A stretch of 64,000 nt of DNA from CG1-02-35-72 sp036170135. Its GTDB lineage: Bacteria; Bacteroidota; Bacteroidia; Flavobacteriales; Flavobacteriaceae. The notes under the pieces were generated by a model. That model worked only from the letters and a program-made list of their open reading frames with translations, did no database searches and had not been told where the DNA came from. The DNA is taken from NCBI GenBank assembly GCA_036170135.1, contig JAVHOP010000090.1, positions 1-64,000 of the forward strand, read 5' to 3'. Numbering within the stretch: position 1 is the stretch's first letter; each line of letters begins with the position of its first letter. A program made the position numbers and the translations under genes. Shown piece after piece: positions 1-6,658 of the stretch.

Positions 1-32
1 TAAAAATAGTTTTTATAATTGTAATTATAATG

Positions 33-40
33 TATATTTG
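33..40 (+). promoter_or_regulatory. Promoter -7 box of rpsU
   Basis: TATATTTG matches the Bacteroidota consensus TAnnTTTG exactly. It lies about 50 bases upstream of the rpsU start, so the leader is long enough to hold the unusual ribosome binding site. I see no convincing -33 TTG at the usual 19-20 base spacing. Confidence 0.6.
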
Positions 41-73
41 CAACCCAAAATAATAACCATTAAGGAACATATG

Positions 74-85
74 AAAGGAGGTGAT
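74..85 (+). promoter_or_regulatory. Extended Shine-Dalgarno sequence of rpsU
   Basis: AAAGGAGGTGAT is complementary to the whole anti-Shine-Dalgarno tail of 16S rRNA, and GGAGG ends 9 bases before the rpsU ATG. No other gene in this window has anything like it, in keeping with Bacteroidota, which generally do not use Shine-Dalgarno pairing. It fits the published Flavobacterium model in which bS21 helps to hide the 16S tail, so that ribosomes lacking bS21 translate rpsU selectively. Confidence 0.9.
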
Positions 86-90
86 AAATC

Positions 91-288
91 ATGTTAATTA
101 TTCCAATAAAAGACGGAGAAAACATAGATAGAGCTTTAAAACGTTTTAAACGAAAATTTGATAGCACTAAAGTGATGAAAGATTTGCGCGATCGCAAACA
201 ATTTACAAAACCTTCTGTTTCAAATAGAGCGCAAAAAATTAAAGCGACTTACGTTCAAAGAAAAAAAACTTCTGAAGAACAAGCATAA
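91..288 (+). CDS. rpsU: 30S ribosomal protein bS21
   Basis: This is a 65-residue, very basic protein with the bS21 pattern: a short N-terminal strand (MLIIPIKDGENIDRALKRF), then a lysine/arginine-rich helical region. Its length is normal for Bacteroidota. It binds the 30S platform near the 3' end of 16S rRNA. The ATG at 91 is fixed by the perfect Shine-Dalgarno sequence at 74-85. In Flavobacteriia bS21 is reported to take part in occluding the anti-Shine-Dalgarno sequence, and the strong site in front of its own gene fits autogenous control. A hairpin at 308-358 ends the transcript, so the gene is probably monocistronic. The identification is safe; the regulation is inferred from the family. 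Confidence 0.95.
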   Translation: MLIIPIKDGENIDRALKRFKRKFDSTKVMKDLRDRKQFTKPSVSNRAQKIKATYVQRKKTSEEQA

Positions 289-307
289 TTTTTAAAATTA
301 TAATAAT

Positions 308-361
308 AAACCGTTAGTTTAATAAAGCATAATTTGTAACTTTGTTAACTAACGGTTTTTT
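308..361 (+). terminator. rpsU terminator with the xerC promoter in its loop
   Basis: A perfect 12-bp inverted repeat (AAACCGTTAGTT at 308-319, AACTAACGGTTT at 347-358) runs into a T tract that ends at the xerC start codon. The 27-base loop contains TAACTTTG, a perfect -7 box for xerC. Confidence 0.7.
337..344 (+). promoter_or_regulatory. Promoter -7 box of xerC-hpf
   Basis: TAACTTTG matches TAnnTTTG. It sits in the loop of the rpsU terminator and only 19 bases before the xerC ATG, so the 5' leader would be about 12 bases or less. Confidence 0.6.
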
Positions 362-363
362 TC

Positions 364-1251
364 ATGTCAATTACTTCGTTTGTTAATTACATTGCTTTAG
401 AAAAGAATCAATCGCCACTAACGGTTAAGGCTTATCGCAACGATTTAGAAAATTTTTCAGCATTTTGCTTGGCTAATTTTGATTCGCAAAACATTGAACA
501 GGTTTCTTATGGTGAAATCCGATCTTGGATTGTTGATTTAGTCACCAAAAAAAATAGCAATAGTTCAATAAATAGAAAAATAAGTTCGCTGCAATCTTAT
601 TATAAGTTTTTGCTTAAAACAAAAACTATAAGTATTAATCCGCTATTAAAACACAAACCACTTAAAAAGGAAAAGAAATTACAAGTCCCTTTTTCTGAAA
701 AGGAAATGGCAGAAGTTATAGATAGCTTAAAAGACTTAGATGATTTTTTAAATGTTCGTAACAAACTAATGATTGAGATGTTTTATGGAACAGGCATGAG
801 GCGAAATGAACTCATAAATGTAAAGTTAAAGGATGTTGATTTAGAAAGTAAAGTCATTAAGGTTTTAGGAAAACGCAACAAAGAACGCTATATTCCGTTA
901 TTGAGTTTTGTAATTAAAAGTATCAAAATCTACACTTTAAAAAGGGTAGAAATAAAAACAGAATCAGAAAATTTATTTATTACAGATAAAGGAAAAAATA
1001 TATACGATTCACTTGTATATCGCGTAATTAATACCTATTTTAGTGCAGTATCTTCAAAGGTAAAAAAGAGTCCGCATATTATTAGGCATTCTTTTGCAAC
1101 CCATTTATTAAATGAAGGTGCCGATTTAAATGCTATTAAAGAATTATTAGGACATGCCAGTTTGGCATCAACACAAGTTTACACTAGCAGCAGCTTAAAT
1201 AAAATAAAGGAAGTATATAACCAAGCACATCCCAGAAGTGCTAAAAACTAG
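364..1251 (+). CDS. xerC: Tyrosine recombinase XerC
   Basis: This is a 295-residue tyrosine recombinase that, with XerD, resolves chromosome dimers at dif. The N-terminal SAM-like core-binding domain covers about residues 1-95 and the catalytic domain about 105-285. All six active-site residues are present: R146 (in YGTGMRRNEL), K170 (VLGK), H238 and R241 (HIIRHSF), H264 (LLGHAS) and nucleophile Y273 (TQVYT). It is distinct from the second recombinase at 61981, which is closer to XerD. The hpf gene follows 6 bases downstream and the two are probably cotranscribed. The XerC rather than generic-integrase call rests on length, gene setting next to rpsU/hpf and the presence of a separate XerD. 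Confidence 0.88.
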   Translation: MSITSFVNYIALEKNQSPLTVKAYRNDLENFSAFCLANFDSQNIEQVSYGEIRSWIVDLVTKKNSNSSINRKISSLQSYYKFLLKTKTISINPLLKHKPLKKEKKLQVPFSEKEMAEVIDSLKDLDDFLNVRNKLMIEMFYGTGMRRNELINVKLKDVDLESKVIKVLGKRNKERYIPLLSFVIKSIKIYTLKRVEIKTESENLFITDKGKNIYDSLVYRVINTYFSAVSSKVKKSPHIIRHSFATHLLNEGADLNAIKELLGHASLASTQVYTSSSLNKIKEVYNQAHPRSAKN

Positions 1252-1257
1252 AAAATT

Positions 1258-1563
1258 ATGAAAGTATTTATTCAATCAGTTAATTTCAATGCCGACAAAG
1301 AATTAGTTAAATTTGTTGAAGATCGCGTTAATACCTTAGAAAAATTTCATGATAAGATAATAAATGCCGAAGTTTTTTTAAAAGTACAGAAGACAAGTGA
1401 GAAAGAAAACAAGATTGCAGAAATAAGAATTAGTATTCCTGGAGATGATTTAATGGTTAAGAAACAGGCTAAACACCTCGAAGAAGCTGTAAATATGGCT
1501 TTAGAAACCTTAAAAAGACAGCTCAAAAAAAACAAAGAAAAAATAACTAAAATAAATAGCTAA
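1258..1563 (+). CDS. hpf: Ribosome hibernation promoting factor, short HPF/RaiA type
   Basis: The protein has 101 residues and forms a single S30AE domain: beta strand MKVFIQSVNFNAD, an amphipathic helix, then strands and a lysine-rich C-terminal helix. It lacks the C-terminal dimerisation domain of long HPF. It binds the decoding region of the 30S subunit in stationary phase and inactivates or stabilises ribosomes. It follows xerC by 6 bases. Its only visible terminator is the hairpin at 1615-1640, which coincides with the predicted start of the tRNA-tuf transcript. Confidence 0.9.
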   Translation: MKVFIQSVNFNADKELVKFVEDRVNTLEKFHDKIINAEVFLKVQKTSEKENKIAEIRISIPGDDLMVKKQAKHLEEAVNMALETLKRQLKKNKEKITKINS

Positions 1564-1580
1564 AAAAAAGCAGAAAAAGT

Positions 1581-1611
1581 TTTGCATAAAAAATAAAACT
1601 TTATACATTTG
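1581..1611 (+). promoter_or_regulatory. Promoter of the tRNA-tuf operon
   Basis: TTTG at 1581-1584, a 19-base spacer and TACATTTG at 1604-1611 form the best complete Bacteroidota promoter (-33 TTTG, -7 TAnnTTTG) in the window, as expected for a highly expressed tRNA/EF-Tu operon. Confidence 0.75.
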
Positions 1612-1614
1612 CAG

Positions 1615-1640
1615 ACCGTTAGAAATAGCGGTTTTGTTTT
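1615..1640 (+). terminator. GAAA-loop hairpin and T tract at the start of the tRNA-tuf transcript
   Basis: ACCGTTA (1615-1621) pairs with TAGCGGT (1626-1632), including one G-T pair, around a GAAA tetraloop. TTTGTTTTTTTT follows. It has the form of an intrinsic terminator for hpf, but it also begins within a few bases of the expected start site of the tRNA promoter. Confidence 0.55.
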
Positions 1641-1648
1641 TTTTAAAA

Positions 1649-1722
1649 GCCGATGTAGCTCAGCTGGCTAGAGCAGCTGATTTGTAATCAGCAGGTCGTG
1701 GGTTCGAGTCCCTCGATCGGCT
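1649..1722 (+). tRNA. tRNA-Thr (anticodon TGT)
   Basis: A 74-base cloverleaf with D arm, anticodon loop TTTGTAA and a T loop TTCGAGT. No CCA is encoded. The acceptor pairs GCCGAT with ATCGGC, but position 7 (G) faces G66, a mismatch. This is the first of the Thr-Tyr-Gly-Thr cluster in front of tuf. Confidence 0.95.
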
Positions 1723-1797
1723 CAAATTAAAGCAGGAATGACAAAAGTCTTAAAATTAGTTTTAAAATTTTTGTTAGAGGATGAGTCCTGAAAAAAT

Positions 1798-1830
1798 GGG
1801 ATAACTAGAGCTTTGGTTCTAGGAAGTCCC
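1798..1830 (+). other. Structured spacer between tRNA-Thr and tRNA-Tyr
   Basis: In the 135-base spacer, GGGA/TCCC and CTAGAG/TTCTAG can form one hairpin with a symmetric internal loop. The 11-mer TGAAAAAATGG occurs just before it (1789-1799) and again across the start of tRNA-Tyr (1849-1859). It could be a processing signal or the remains of a duplicated tRNA-Tyr leader. I do not recognise it as a known RNA. Confidence 0.35.
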
Positions 1831-1857
1831 TTTATTGATTCTGTTCTTTGAAAAAAT

Positions 1858-1938
<81 letters not shown>

Positions 1939-1983
1939 CATTTCAAATAAAGATTTGAAAGCGGAAATAAAAAGAATAAAAAT

Positions 1984-2056
1984 GCGGGAGTAGCTCAGTT
2001 GGTAGAGCGTCAGCCTTCCAAGCTGAATGTCGCCGGTTCGAACCCGGTCTCCCGCT
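1984..2056 (+). tRNA. tRNA-Gly (anticodon TCC)
   Basis: A 73-base cloverleaf with acceptor GCGGGAG/CTCCCGC, anticodon TCC in CTTCCAA and T loop TTCGAAC. All stems are well paired. Confidence 0.96.
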
Positions 2057-2072
2057 CTTATTAATCTTTAAA

Positions 2073-2144
2073 GCCGGTGTGGCTCAGGGGTAGAGCGTTT
2101 CCTTGGTAAGGAAAAGGTCACGGGTTCAATTCCCGTCGCTGGCT
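2073..2144 (+). tRNA. tRNA-Thr (anticodon GGT)
   Basis: A 72-base cloverleaf with acceptor GCCGGTG/CGCTGGC (two G-T pairs) and anticodon GGT in CTTGGTA. It ends 77 bases before tuf, as thrT precedes tufB in E. coli. Confidence 0.95.
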
Positions 2145-2221
2145 CTTTTAAGATTAAAAATTATAATAAAAAATAAAACACTATAACACTAATTAATAAC
2201 TAAGATTTAAATTCAATAATC

Positions 2222-3406
2222 ATGGCAAAAGCAAATTTTGATCGTTCAAAACCACATTTAAACATTGGTACAATTGGACACGTTGATCACGGTAAAACAA
2301 CTTTAACTGCTGCTATTACAATGGTATTAGCAAAAAAAGGTTTTTGTGAAATTAAAAACTTTGATCAAATTGATAATGCCCCTGAAGAAAAAGAAAGAGG
2401 GATAACTATTAATACGGCTCACGTAGAATACGCAACTGCTAATCGTCACTATGCACACGTTGACTGTCCAGGACACGCCGATTACGTTAAGAACATGGTA
2501 ACTGGTGCTGCTCAAATGGACGGTGCTATTATTGTTGTTGCTGCAACTGATGGACCAATGCCACAAACTCGTGAACACATTCTTTTAGGTCGCCAAGTTG
2601 GTATTCCAAGATTAGTTGTATTTATGAATAAAGTAGATATGGTAGATGATGAAGAACTACTTGAATTAGTAGAAATGGAAATCAGAGAATTGCTTTCTTT
2701 CTATGACTATGATGGTGATAATACTCCTGTTATTTTAGGCTCAGCATTAGGAGCACTTAACGGCGAACCAAAATGGGAAGCTAAAGTTGAAGAATTAATG
2801 GAAGCCGTTGATAAATGGATTGAATTACCAGTTAGAGATATCGAAAAACCATTTTTAATGCCTATTGAAGACGTATTCTCAATTACAGGTCGTGGAACCG
2901 TAGCTACAGGTCGTATTGAAACAGGTATTGCTAACACAGGTGATGTTGTTGATATCATCGGTATGGGTGCCGAAAAATTAACATCTACAATTACTGGAGT
3001 TGAAATGTTCCGCAAAATATTAGATAGAGGAGAAGCAGGAGATAATGTTGGTCTATTATTAAGAGGTATCGCAAAAGAAGATATTAAAAGAGGTATGGTA
3101 ATTTGCAAACCAAAATCTGTAACACCTCACGATCACTTTAAGGCTGAAGTTTATATCCTTAAAAAAGAAGAAGGTGGTCGTCATACACCATTCCATAACA
3201 ACTATCGTCCACAATTTTATGTTCGTACAACCGATGTAACTGGAACTATTCAGTTACCCGCAGGTGTAGAAATGGTAATGCCTGGCGACAACTTAACAAT
3301 TGAAGTTCAATTACACCAAGCTATAGCCATGAATGTCGGTTTAAGATTTGCTATTCGTGAAGGTGGTAGAACGGTAGGTGCTGGTCAAGTTACTCAAATA
3401 CTTTAA
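2222..3406 (+). CDS. tuf: Elongation factor Tu
   Basis: A 394-residue GTPase that delivers aminoacyl-tRNA to the ribosome. The G1 motif GHVDHGKT is at 19-26. It is followed by the switch I region ERGITINTAHVEY, DCPGHADY (G3) and NKVD (G4), then beta-barrel domains 2 and 3 ending with GGRTVGAGQV. The length is normal. It lies downstream of four tRNAs with no terminator between them and ends at a strong hairpin (3418-3461). The start ATG is preceded by an A/T-rich leader with no Shine-Dalgarno sequence. Confidence 0.98.
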   Translation: MAKANFDRSKPHLNIGTIGHVDHGKTTLTAAITMVLAKKGFCEIKNFDQIDNAPEEKERGITINTAHVEYATANRHYAHVDCPGHADYVKNMVTGAAQMDGAIIVVAATDGPMPQTREHILLGRQVGIPRLVVFMNKVDMVDDEELLELVEMEIRELLSFYDYDGDNTPVILGSALGALNGEPKWEAKVEELMEAVDKWIELPVRDIEKPFLMPIEDVFSITGRGTVATGRIETGIANTGDVVDIIGMGAEKLTSTITGVEMFRKILDRGEAGDNVGLLLRGIAKEDIKRGMVICKPKSVTPHDHFKAEVYILKKEEGGRHTPFHNNYRPQFYVRTTDVTGTIQLPAGVEMVMPGDNLTIEVQLHQAIAMNVGLRFAIREGGRTVGAGQVTQIL

Positions 3407-3417
3407 ATAATTATTTT

Positions 3418-3461
3418 ACAAGGTGCTTAATCTCTAAATAAGAGAAAGGCACCTTGTCTTT
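3418..3461 (+). terminator. tuf terminator
   Basis: ACAAGGTGC (3418-3426) pairs with GCACCTTGT (3449-3457), with an inner TCTCT/AGAGA pairing, followed by CTTT. It separates the tuf operon from tRNA-Trp-secE. Confidence 0.75.
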
Positions 3462-3520
3462 ATGGATTTGCAGATGTAAGTTCAACCCGAAAACGGTCGG
3501 GAGTTAGTGTAAAACCTTAA

Positions 3521-3593
3521 ACGGGTGTAGCTCAGTTGGTAGAGCACTGGTCTCCAAAACCAGGTGTCGGGAGTTCGAGTCTCTCCTCCCGTG
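3521..3593 (+). tRNA. tRNA-Trp (anticodon CCA)
   Basis: A 73-base cloverleaf with anticodon loop TCTCCAAAA and T loop TTCGAGT. The acceptor ACGGG/CCCGT is paired, with T6 facing T67. The discriminator is G and no CCA is encoded. The secE start lies only 3 or 15 bases downstream, so the tRNA must be cut out of a trnW-secE-nusG transcript. Confidence 0.94.
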
Positions 3594-3608
3594 CAAATGG
3601 ATAAAAAT

Positions 3609-3800
3609 ATGAATATTATAAATTATATTGTAGAATCTTTCAAAGAATTACAAACAAGGGTTACTTGGTTATCTTGGGCTGAGGCTCAAAAATCAACGCT
3701 TGTTGTAGCTGTATTTACAGTTGTCTTTGCAGTAGTTATCTTTTTAGCTGATAAATTCTTTCAGTTCGGTTTAGATAAATATTTTAGTATTTTTAATTAA
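3609..3800 (+). CDS. secE: Protein translocase subunit SecE
   Basis: The protein has 63 residues from the ATG at 3609: an N-terminal amphipathic helix (NYIVESFKELQTRVTWLSW) followed by one membrane segment (about residues 31-52), the minimal single-span SecE. It clamps SecY in the Sec translocon. An in-frame ATG at 3597 would add MDKN, but it starts 3 bases after the tRNA-Trp end; 3609 gives the usual family start. NusG follows after 5 bases, the conserved secE-nusG pair. Confidence 0.88.
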   Translation: MNIINYIVESFKELQTRVTWLSWAEAQKSTLVVAVFTVVFAVVIFLADKFFQFGLDKYFSIFN

Positions 3801-3805
3801 ATCAA

Positions 3806-4357
3806 ATGGCAGAATCTATTAAAAATTGGTACGTAATTAGAGCTATAGGCGGACAAGAAAATAAGGTAAAAACTTATATTGAGAACGAAATAACGAGGCT
3901 TGGCTTAACTGATTATGTAGAACAAGTAATTGTACCTACCGAAAAGGTAATTCAAATAAGAAACGGAAAAAAAATTCATAAAGAACGCGTTTATTTTCCC
4001 GGATATATAATGATACAAGCCAATTTGAGCGGAGAACTACCACATGTTATTCAATCTGTTACAGGTGTTATTGGTTTTTTAGGAGCAAAAAAAGGAGGAG
4101 ACCCGGTACCCATGCGAAATTACGAAGTTAATAGAATGTTGGGTAAAGTAGATGAGTTATCAATTCAAACTGATAGTATTTCGATTCCATTTATTATTGG
4201 AGAAACTGTTAAAGTAGTTGATGGTCCATTTAATGGATTTGATGGTAGTATTGAAAAAATAAATGAAGAAAAACGCAAACTTGAGGTAATGGTTAAAATT
4301 TTCGGTAGAAAAACACCGTTAGAATTAAGTTATATGCAAGTAGAAAAAATATCATAA
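3806..4357 (+). CDS. nusG: Transcription termination/antitermination factor NusG
   Basis: A 183-residue protein with the NGN domain at about residues 8-115 (KNWYVIRAIGGQENKV, then VYFPGYIMIQ) and a C-terminal KOW domain at about 130-180 (GETVKVVDGPFNGFDG). It binds the RNA polymerase clamp and couples it to Rho or ribosomes. It lies between secE and the ribosomal protein genes rplK and rplA, as in most bacteria. Confidence 0.97.
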   Translation: MAESIKNWYVIRAIGGQENKVKTYIENEITRLGLTDYVEQVIVPTEKVIQIRNGKKIHKERVYFPGYIMIQANLSGELPHVIQSVTGVIGFLGAKKGGDPVPMRNYEVNRMLGKVDELSIQTDSISIPFIIGETVKVVDGPFNGFDGSIEKINEEKRKLEVMVKIFGRKTPLELSYMQVEKIS

Positions 4358-4380
4358 CTGTTACGCATAAATAAATATTA

Positions 4381-4411
4381 ATTTTTTGAGTGCTTCCACA
4401 CTCTAAAAAAT
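4381..4411 (+). other. Hairpin in the rplK leader
   Basis: GAGTG (4388-4392) pairs with CACTC (4399-4403), flanked by T6 and A6 tracts that extend the stem. It lies in the 72-base nusG-rplK gap. It could be a weak terminator/attenuator or a site for L1 feedback; the sequence does not decide. Confidence 0.4.
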
Positions 4412-4429
4412 TTAACTAAAGTTTTAAAC

Positions 4430-4867
4430 ATGGCAAAAGAAATTAGTAAAGTTGTAAAATTACAAGTGCGTGGAGGTGCAGCAAATCCTTCGCCACCAGT
4501 AGGTCCAGCTTTAGGTGCAGCCGGAGTAAATATCATGGAGTTTTGCAAACAATTTAATGCAAGAACTCAAGATAAACCAGGTAAATTATTACCTGTTGCA
4601 ATTACTGTATATGTAGATAAATCATTTGAGTTTGTAATTAAAACACCACCAGCAGCAGTACAATTATTAGAAGCTGCTAAAGTAAAAAGTGGCTCAGGTG
4701 AACCTAATAGAAAAAAAGTTGCTTCGGTAACTTGGGATCAAATTAGAACAATTGCAGAAGATAAAATGGTTGATTTAAACGCATTTAAAATTGAGTCTGC
4801 TATGAAAATGATTGCAGGTACTGCTCGTTCTATGGGATTAACCGTTAAGGGGAATGCTCCTGCTTAA
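4430..4867 (+). CDS. rplK: 50S ribosomal protein uL11
   Basis: A 145-residue protein with the N-terminal domain containing the proline-rich PSPPVGPALGAAGVNIMEFC segment and the C-terminal rRNA-binding domain ending GTARSMGLTVKG. It forms the GTPase-associated centre with 23S rRNA helices 43-44. It is followed by rplA after 20 bases. Confidence 0.98.
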   Translation: MAKEISKVVKLQVRGGAANPSPPVGPALGAAGVNIMEFCKQFNARTQDKPGKLLPVAITVYVDKSFEFVIKTPPAAVQLLEAAKVKSGSGEPNRKKVASVTWDQIRTIAEDKMVDLNAFKIESAMKMIAGTARSMGLTVKGNAPA

Positions 4868-4887
4868 ACTAAATAACATTTATTAAA

Positions 4888-5577
4888 ATGGCAAAATTAT
4901 TTAAAAAGCAAAAAGAGGCTAAAGCTAAAATTGAAGCTAATAAGCTTTATACTTTAGAAGAAGGTTCTGCTTTAGTAAAAGAAATAACCAATGTAAATTT
5001 TGATGCCTCTGTAGAATTAGCAGTTCGTTTAGGTGTAGACCCTAGAAAAGCCAATCAAATGATTAGAGGTGTGGTTACATTACCTCACGGAACGGGTAAA
5101 GATGTTAGAGTTTTAGCACTTGTTACACCAGATAAAGAAGCAGAAGCTAAAGAAGCAGGCGCAGATTACATAGGTTTAGATGATTACCTTCAAAAAATTA
5201 AAGAAGGATGGACTGATGTTGATGTAATTATAACCATGCCTAGTGTTATGGGAAAATTAGGCCCTTTGGGTAGAATTTTAGGACCTAGAGGTTTAATGCC
5301 TAACCCAAAAACAGGTACGGTTACAATGAACATTGGGAAAGCAGTTGAAGAAGTTAAAGCTGGTAAAATTGATTTTAAAGTAGATAAAACAGGTATTGTT
5401 CATGCTGCCATAGGAAAAGTTTCCTTTGATGCATCTAAAATTAGAGACAATGCTAGCGAATTAATTCATACTTTAATAAAGTTAAAACCAACAACAGCTA
5501 AAGGAACTTATATTAAGAGTATTTATCTTTCAAGTACCATGAGTCCTGGTATCGCAATTGAAAATAAATTGGTTTAA
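4888..5577 (+). CDS. rplA: 50S ribosomal protein uL1
   Basis: A 229-residue L1-stalk protein. The signature lies in the second half of domain II (GKLGPLGRILGPRGLMPNPK). In other bacteria L1 represses its own rplK-rplA mRNA; the only candidate structure here is the hairpin at 4381-4411. rplJ follows after only 18 bases. Confidence 0.98.
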   Translation: MAKLFKKQKEAKAKIEANKLYTLEEGSALVKEITNVNFDASVELAVRLGVDPRKANQMIRGVVTLPHGTGKDVRVLALVTPDKEAEAKEAGADYIGLDDYLQKIKEGWTDVDVIITMPSVMGKLGPLGRILGPRGLMPNPKTGTVTMNIGKAVEEVKAGKIDFKVDKTGIVHAAIGKVSFDASKIRDNASELIHTLIKLKPTTAKGTYIKSIYLSSTMSPGIAIENKLV

Positions 5578-5595
5578 CGTTAAGCAGTAATTATT

Positions 5596-6111
5596 ATGAC
5601 AAGAGAAGAAAAAGCACAAGTTATTGATAACTTAACAGAGACCTTAGCTCAAACAAATATTATTTATTTAGCTGATATTTCGGGATTAAATGCACTAGCA
5701 ACATCTAATTTAAGAAGGGCTTGCTTTAAAGCCAATGTTAAGTTAGCCGTTGTTAAAAATACATTGCTAAGTAAAGCAATGGAGAAATCTGATAAAGATT
5801 TTGGCGAATTACCAAGCACTTTAAAAGGAAATACTTCATTAATGTTATCGGAGGTTAGCAATAGCCCTGCTAAAATTATTAAAGATTTCCGCAAAAAATC
5901 AATGATTCCTTTATTAAAAGGCGCTTATATTGACGAAGCAATTTTTATAGGAGATGATCAATTAGATACTTTAGTATCAATTAAATCTAAAGAACAATTA
6001 ATTGGTGAAATTATTGGATTATTACAATCGCCTGCTAAAAATGTTATTTCAGCATTGCAATCGGGTAGTAATAAACTGACTGGTATTTTGAAAACATTAT
6101 CAGAAAAATAA
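5596..6111 (+). CDS. rplJ: 50S ribosomal protein uL10
   Basis: A 171-residue base of the L7/L12 stalk. The N-terminal rRNA-binding domain begins MTREEKAQVIDNLTETL, and the C-terminal helix (about 140-171) carries the L12-dimer binding surface. With only 18 bases between rplA and rplJ there is no room for the long L10-binding leader known from E. coli, so feedback control, if present, must use another site. Confidence 0.97.
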   Translation: MTREEKAQVIDNLTETLAQTNIIYLADISGLNALATSNLRRACFKANVKLAVVKNTLLSKAMEKSDKDFGELPSTLKGNTSLMLSEVSNSPAKIIKDFRKKSMIPLLKGAYIDEAIFIGDDQLDTLVSIKSKEQLIGEIIGLLQSPAKNVISALQSGSNKLTGILKTLSEK

Positions 6112-6160
6112 ATTTTAAGCACAAAAACTAATATATTTAAAAATTTAAAAACAACAAAAA

Positions 6161-6535
6161 ATGGCAGATTTAAAAGCATTCGCAGAACAATTGGTTAACC
6201 TAACTGTAAAAGAAGTTAATGAGTTGGCAAATATTTTAAAAAACGATTATGGTATTGAACCAGCAGCAGCAGCGGTTGCAGTAGCCGGACCAGCAGCAGC
6301 AGCAACAGAAGAAGCAGAAGCTCAAACAGAATTCACAGTAGTTCTTAAAGCAGCAGGCGCTTCTAAGTTAGCAGTTGTTAAATTGGTTAAAGAATTAACT
6401 GGTTTAGGTTTAAAAGAAGCTAAAGCATTAGTAGACGAAGCACCAAGCAATGTTAAAGAAGGCATCTCAAAAGATGAAGCTGAAGCGCTTAAAAAATCTT
6501 TAGAAGAAGCAGGAGCTGAAGTTGAGCTTAAATAA
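6161..6535 (+). CDS. rplL: 50S ribosomal protein bL12
   Basis: A 124-residue stalk protein: an N-terminal dimerisation domain (about 1-32), an alanine-rich hinge of low complexity (about 35-52), and a C-terminal factor-binding domain with LVKELTGLGLKEAKALVDEAP. The strong hairpin at 6560-6597 follows it and probably lowers read-through into rpoB. Confidence 0.98.
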   Translation: MADLKAFAEQLVNLTVKEVNELANILKNDYGIEPAAAAVAVAGPAAAATEEAEAQTEFTVVLKAAGASKLAVVKLVKELTGLGLKEAKALVDEAPSNVKEGISKDEAEALKKSLEEAGAEVELK

Positions 6536-6559
6536 GCTTTAAATAGCTTAATCAGTTTA

Positions 6560-6597
6560 GGTTTAGGTCTTTGAATTTACATTCATAGACCTAAACC
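6560..6597 (+). terminator. Hairpin in the rplL-rpoB gap (attenuator)
   Basis: GGTTTAGGTCT (6560-6570) pairs perfectly with AGACCTAAACC (6587-6597), with an inner TGAAT/ATTCA pairing. The following ATTTTGCG is a poor T tract, so partial termination or RNA processing is more likely than a full stop, as in the rplL-rpoB gap of E. coli. Confidence 0.6.
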
Positions 6598-6658
6598 ATT
6601 TTGCGTATATAATCGTAAATAAATTTATAACAGATTTTAAACTCTAAATTTTTCTCCA

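Noticed and set aside
71..97. Nine-codon reading frame (including its stop) overlapping the rpsU start (ATG at 71, stop at 95-97)
   Set aside because: The Shine-Dalgarno sequence lies inside it and cannot serve its own ATG. No upstream ribosome site is present, so it is probably chance.
2707..3108. 133-residue antisense frame within tuf
   Set aside because: It mirrors the third codon positions of tuf and has no promoter or known domain. The same holds for other antisense frames inside rpoB, rpoC, tamB and gap.
3486..3505. Possible remnant tRNA before tRNA-Trp, from the repeated GTCGGGAGTT (3496-3505 and 3566-3575)
   Set aside because: Only 10 bases match and no cloverleaf can be drawn.
3564..3608. 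Extended N-terminus of SecE reading into tRNA-Trp
   Set aside because: The extra residues are translated from tRNA sequence; ATG 3609 (or 3597) is the sensible start.
4358..4429. Riboswitch or L1-binding leader before rplK
   Set aside because: There is a hairpin, but I could not match it to the 23S L1 site or to any riboswitch core, so it is listed only as a hairpin.
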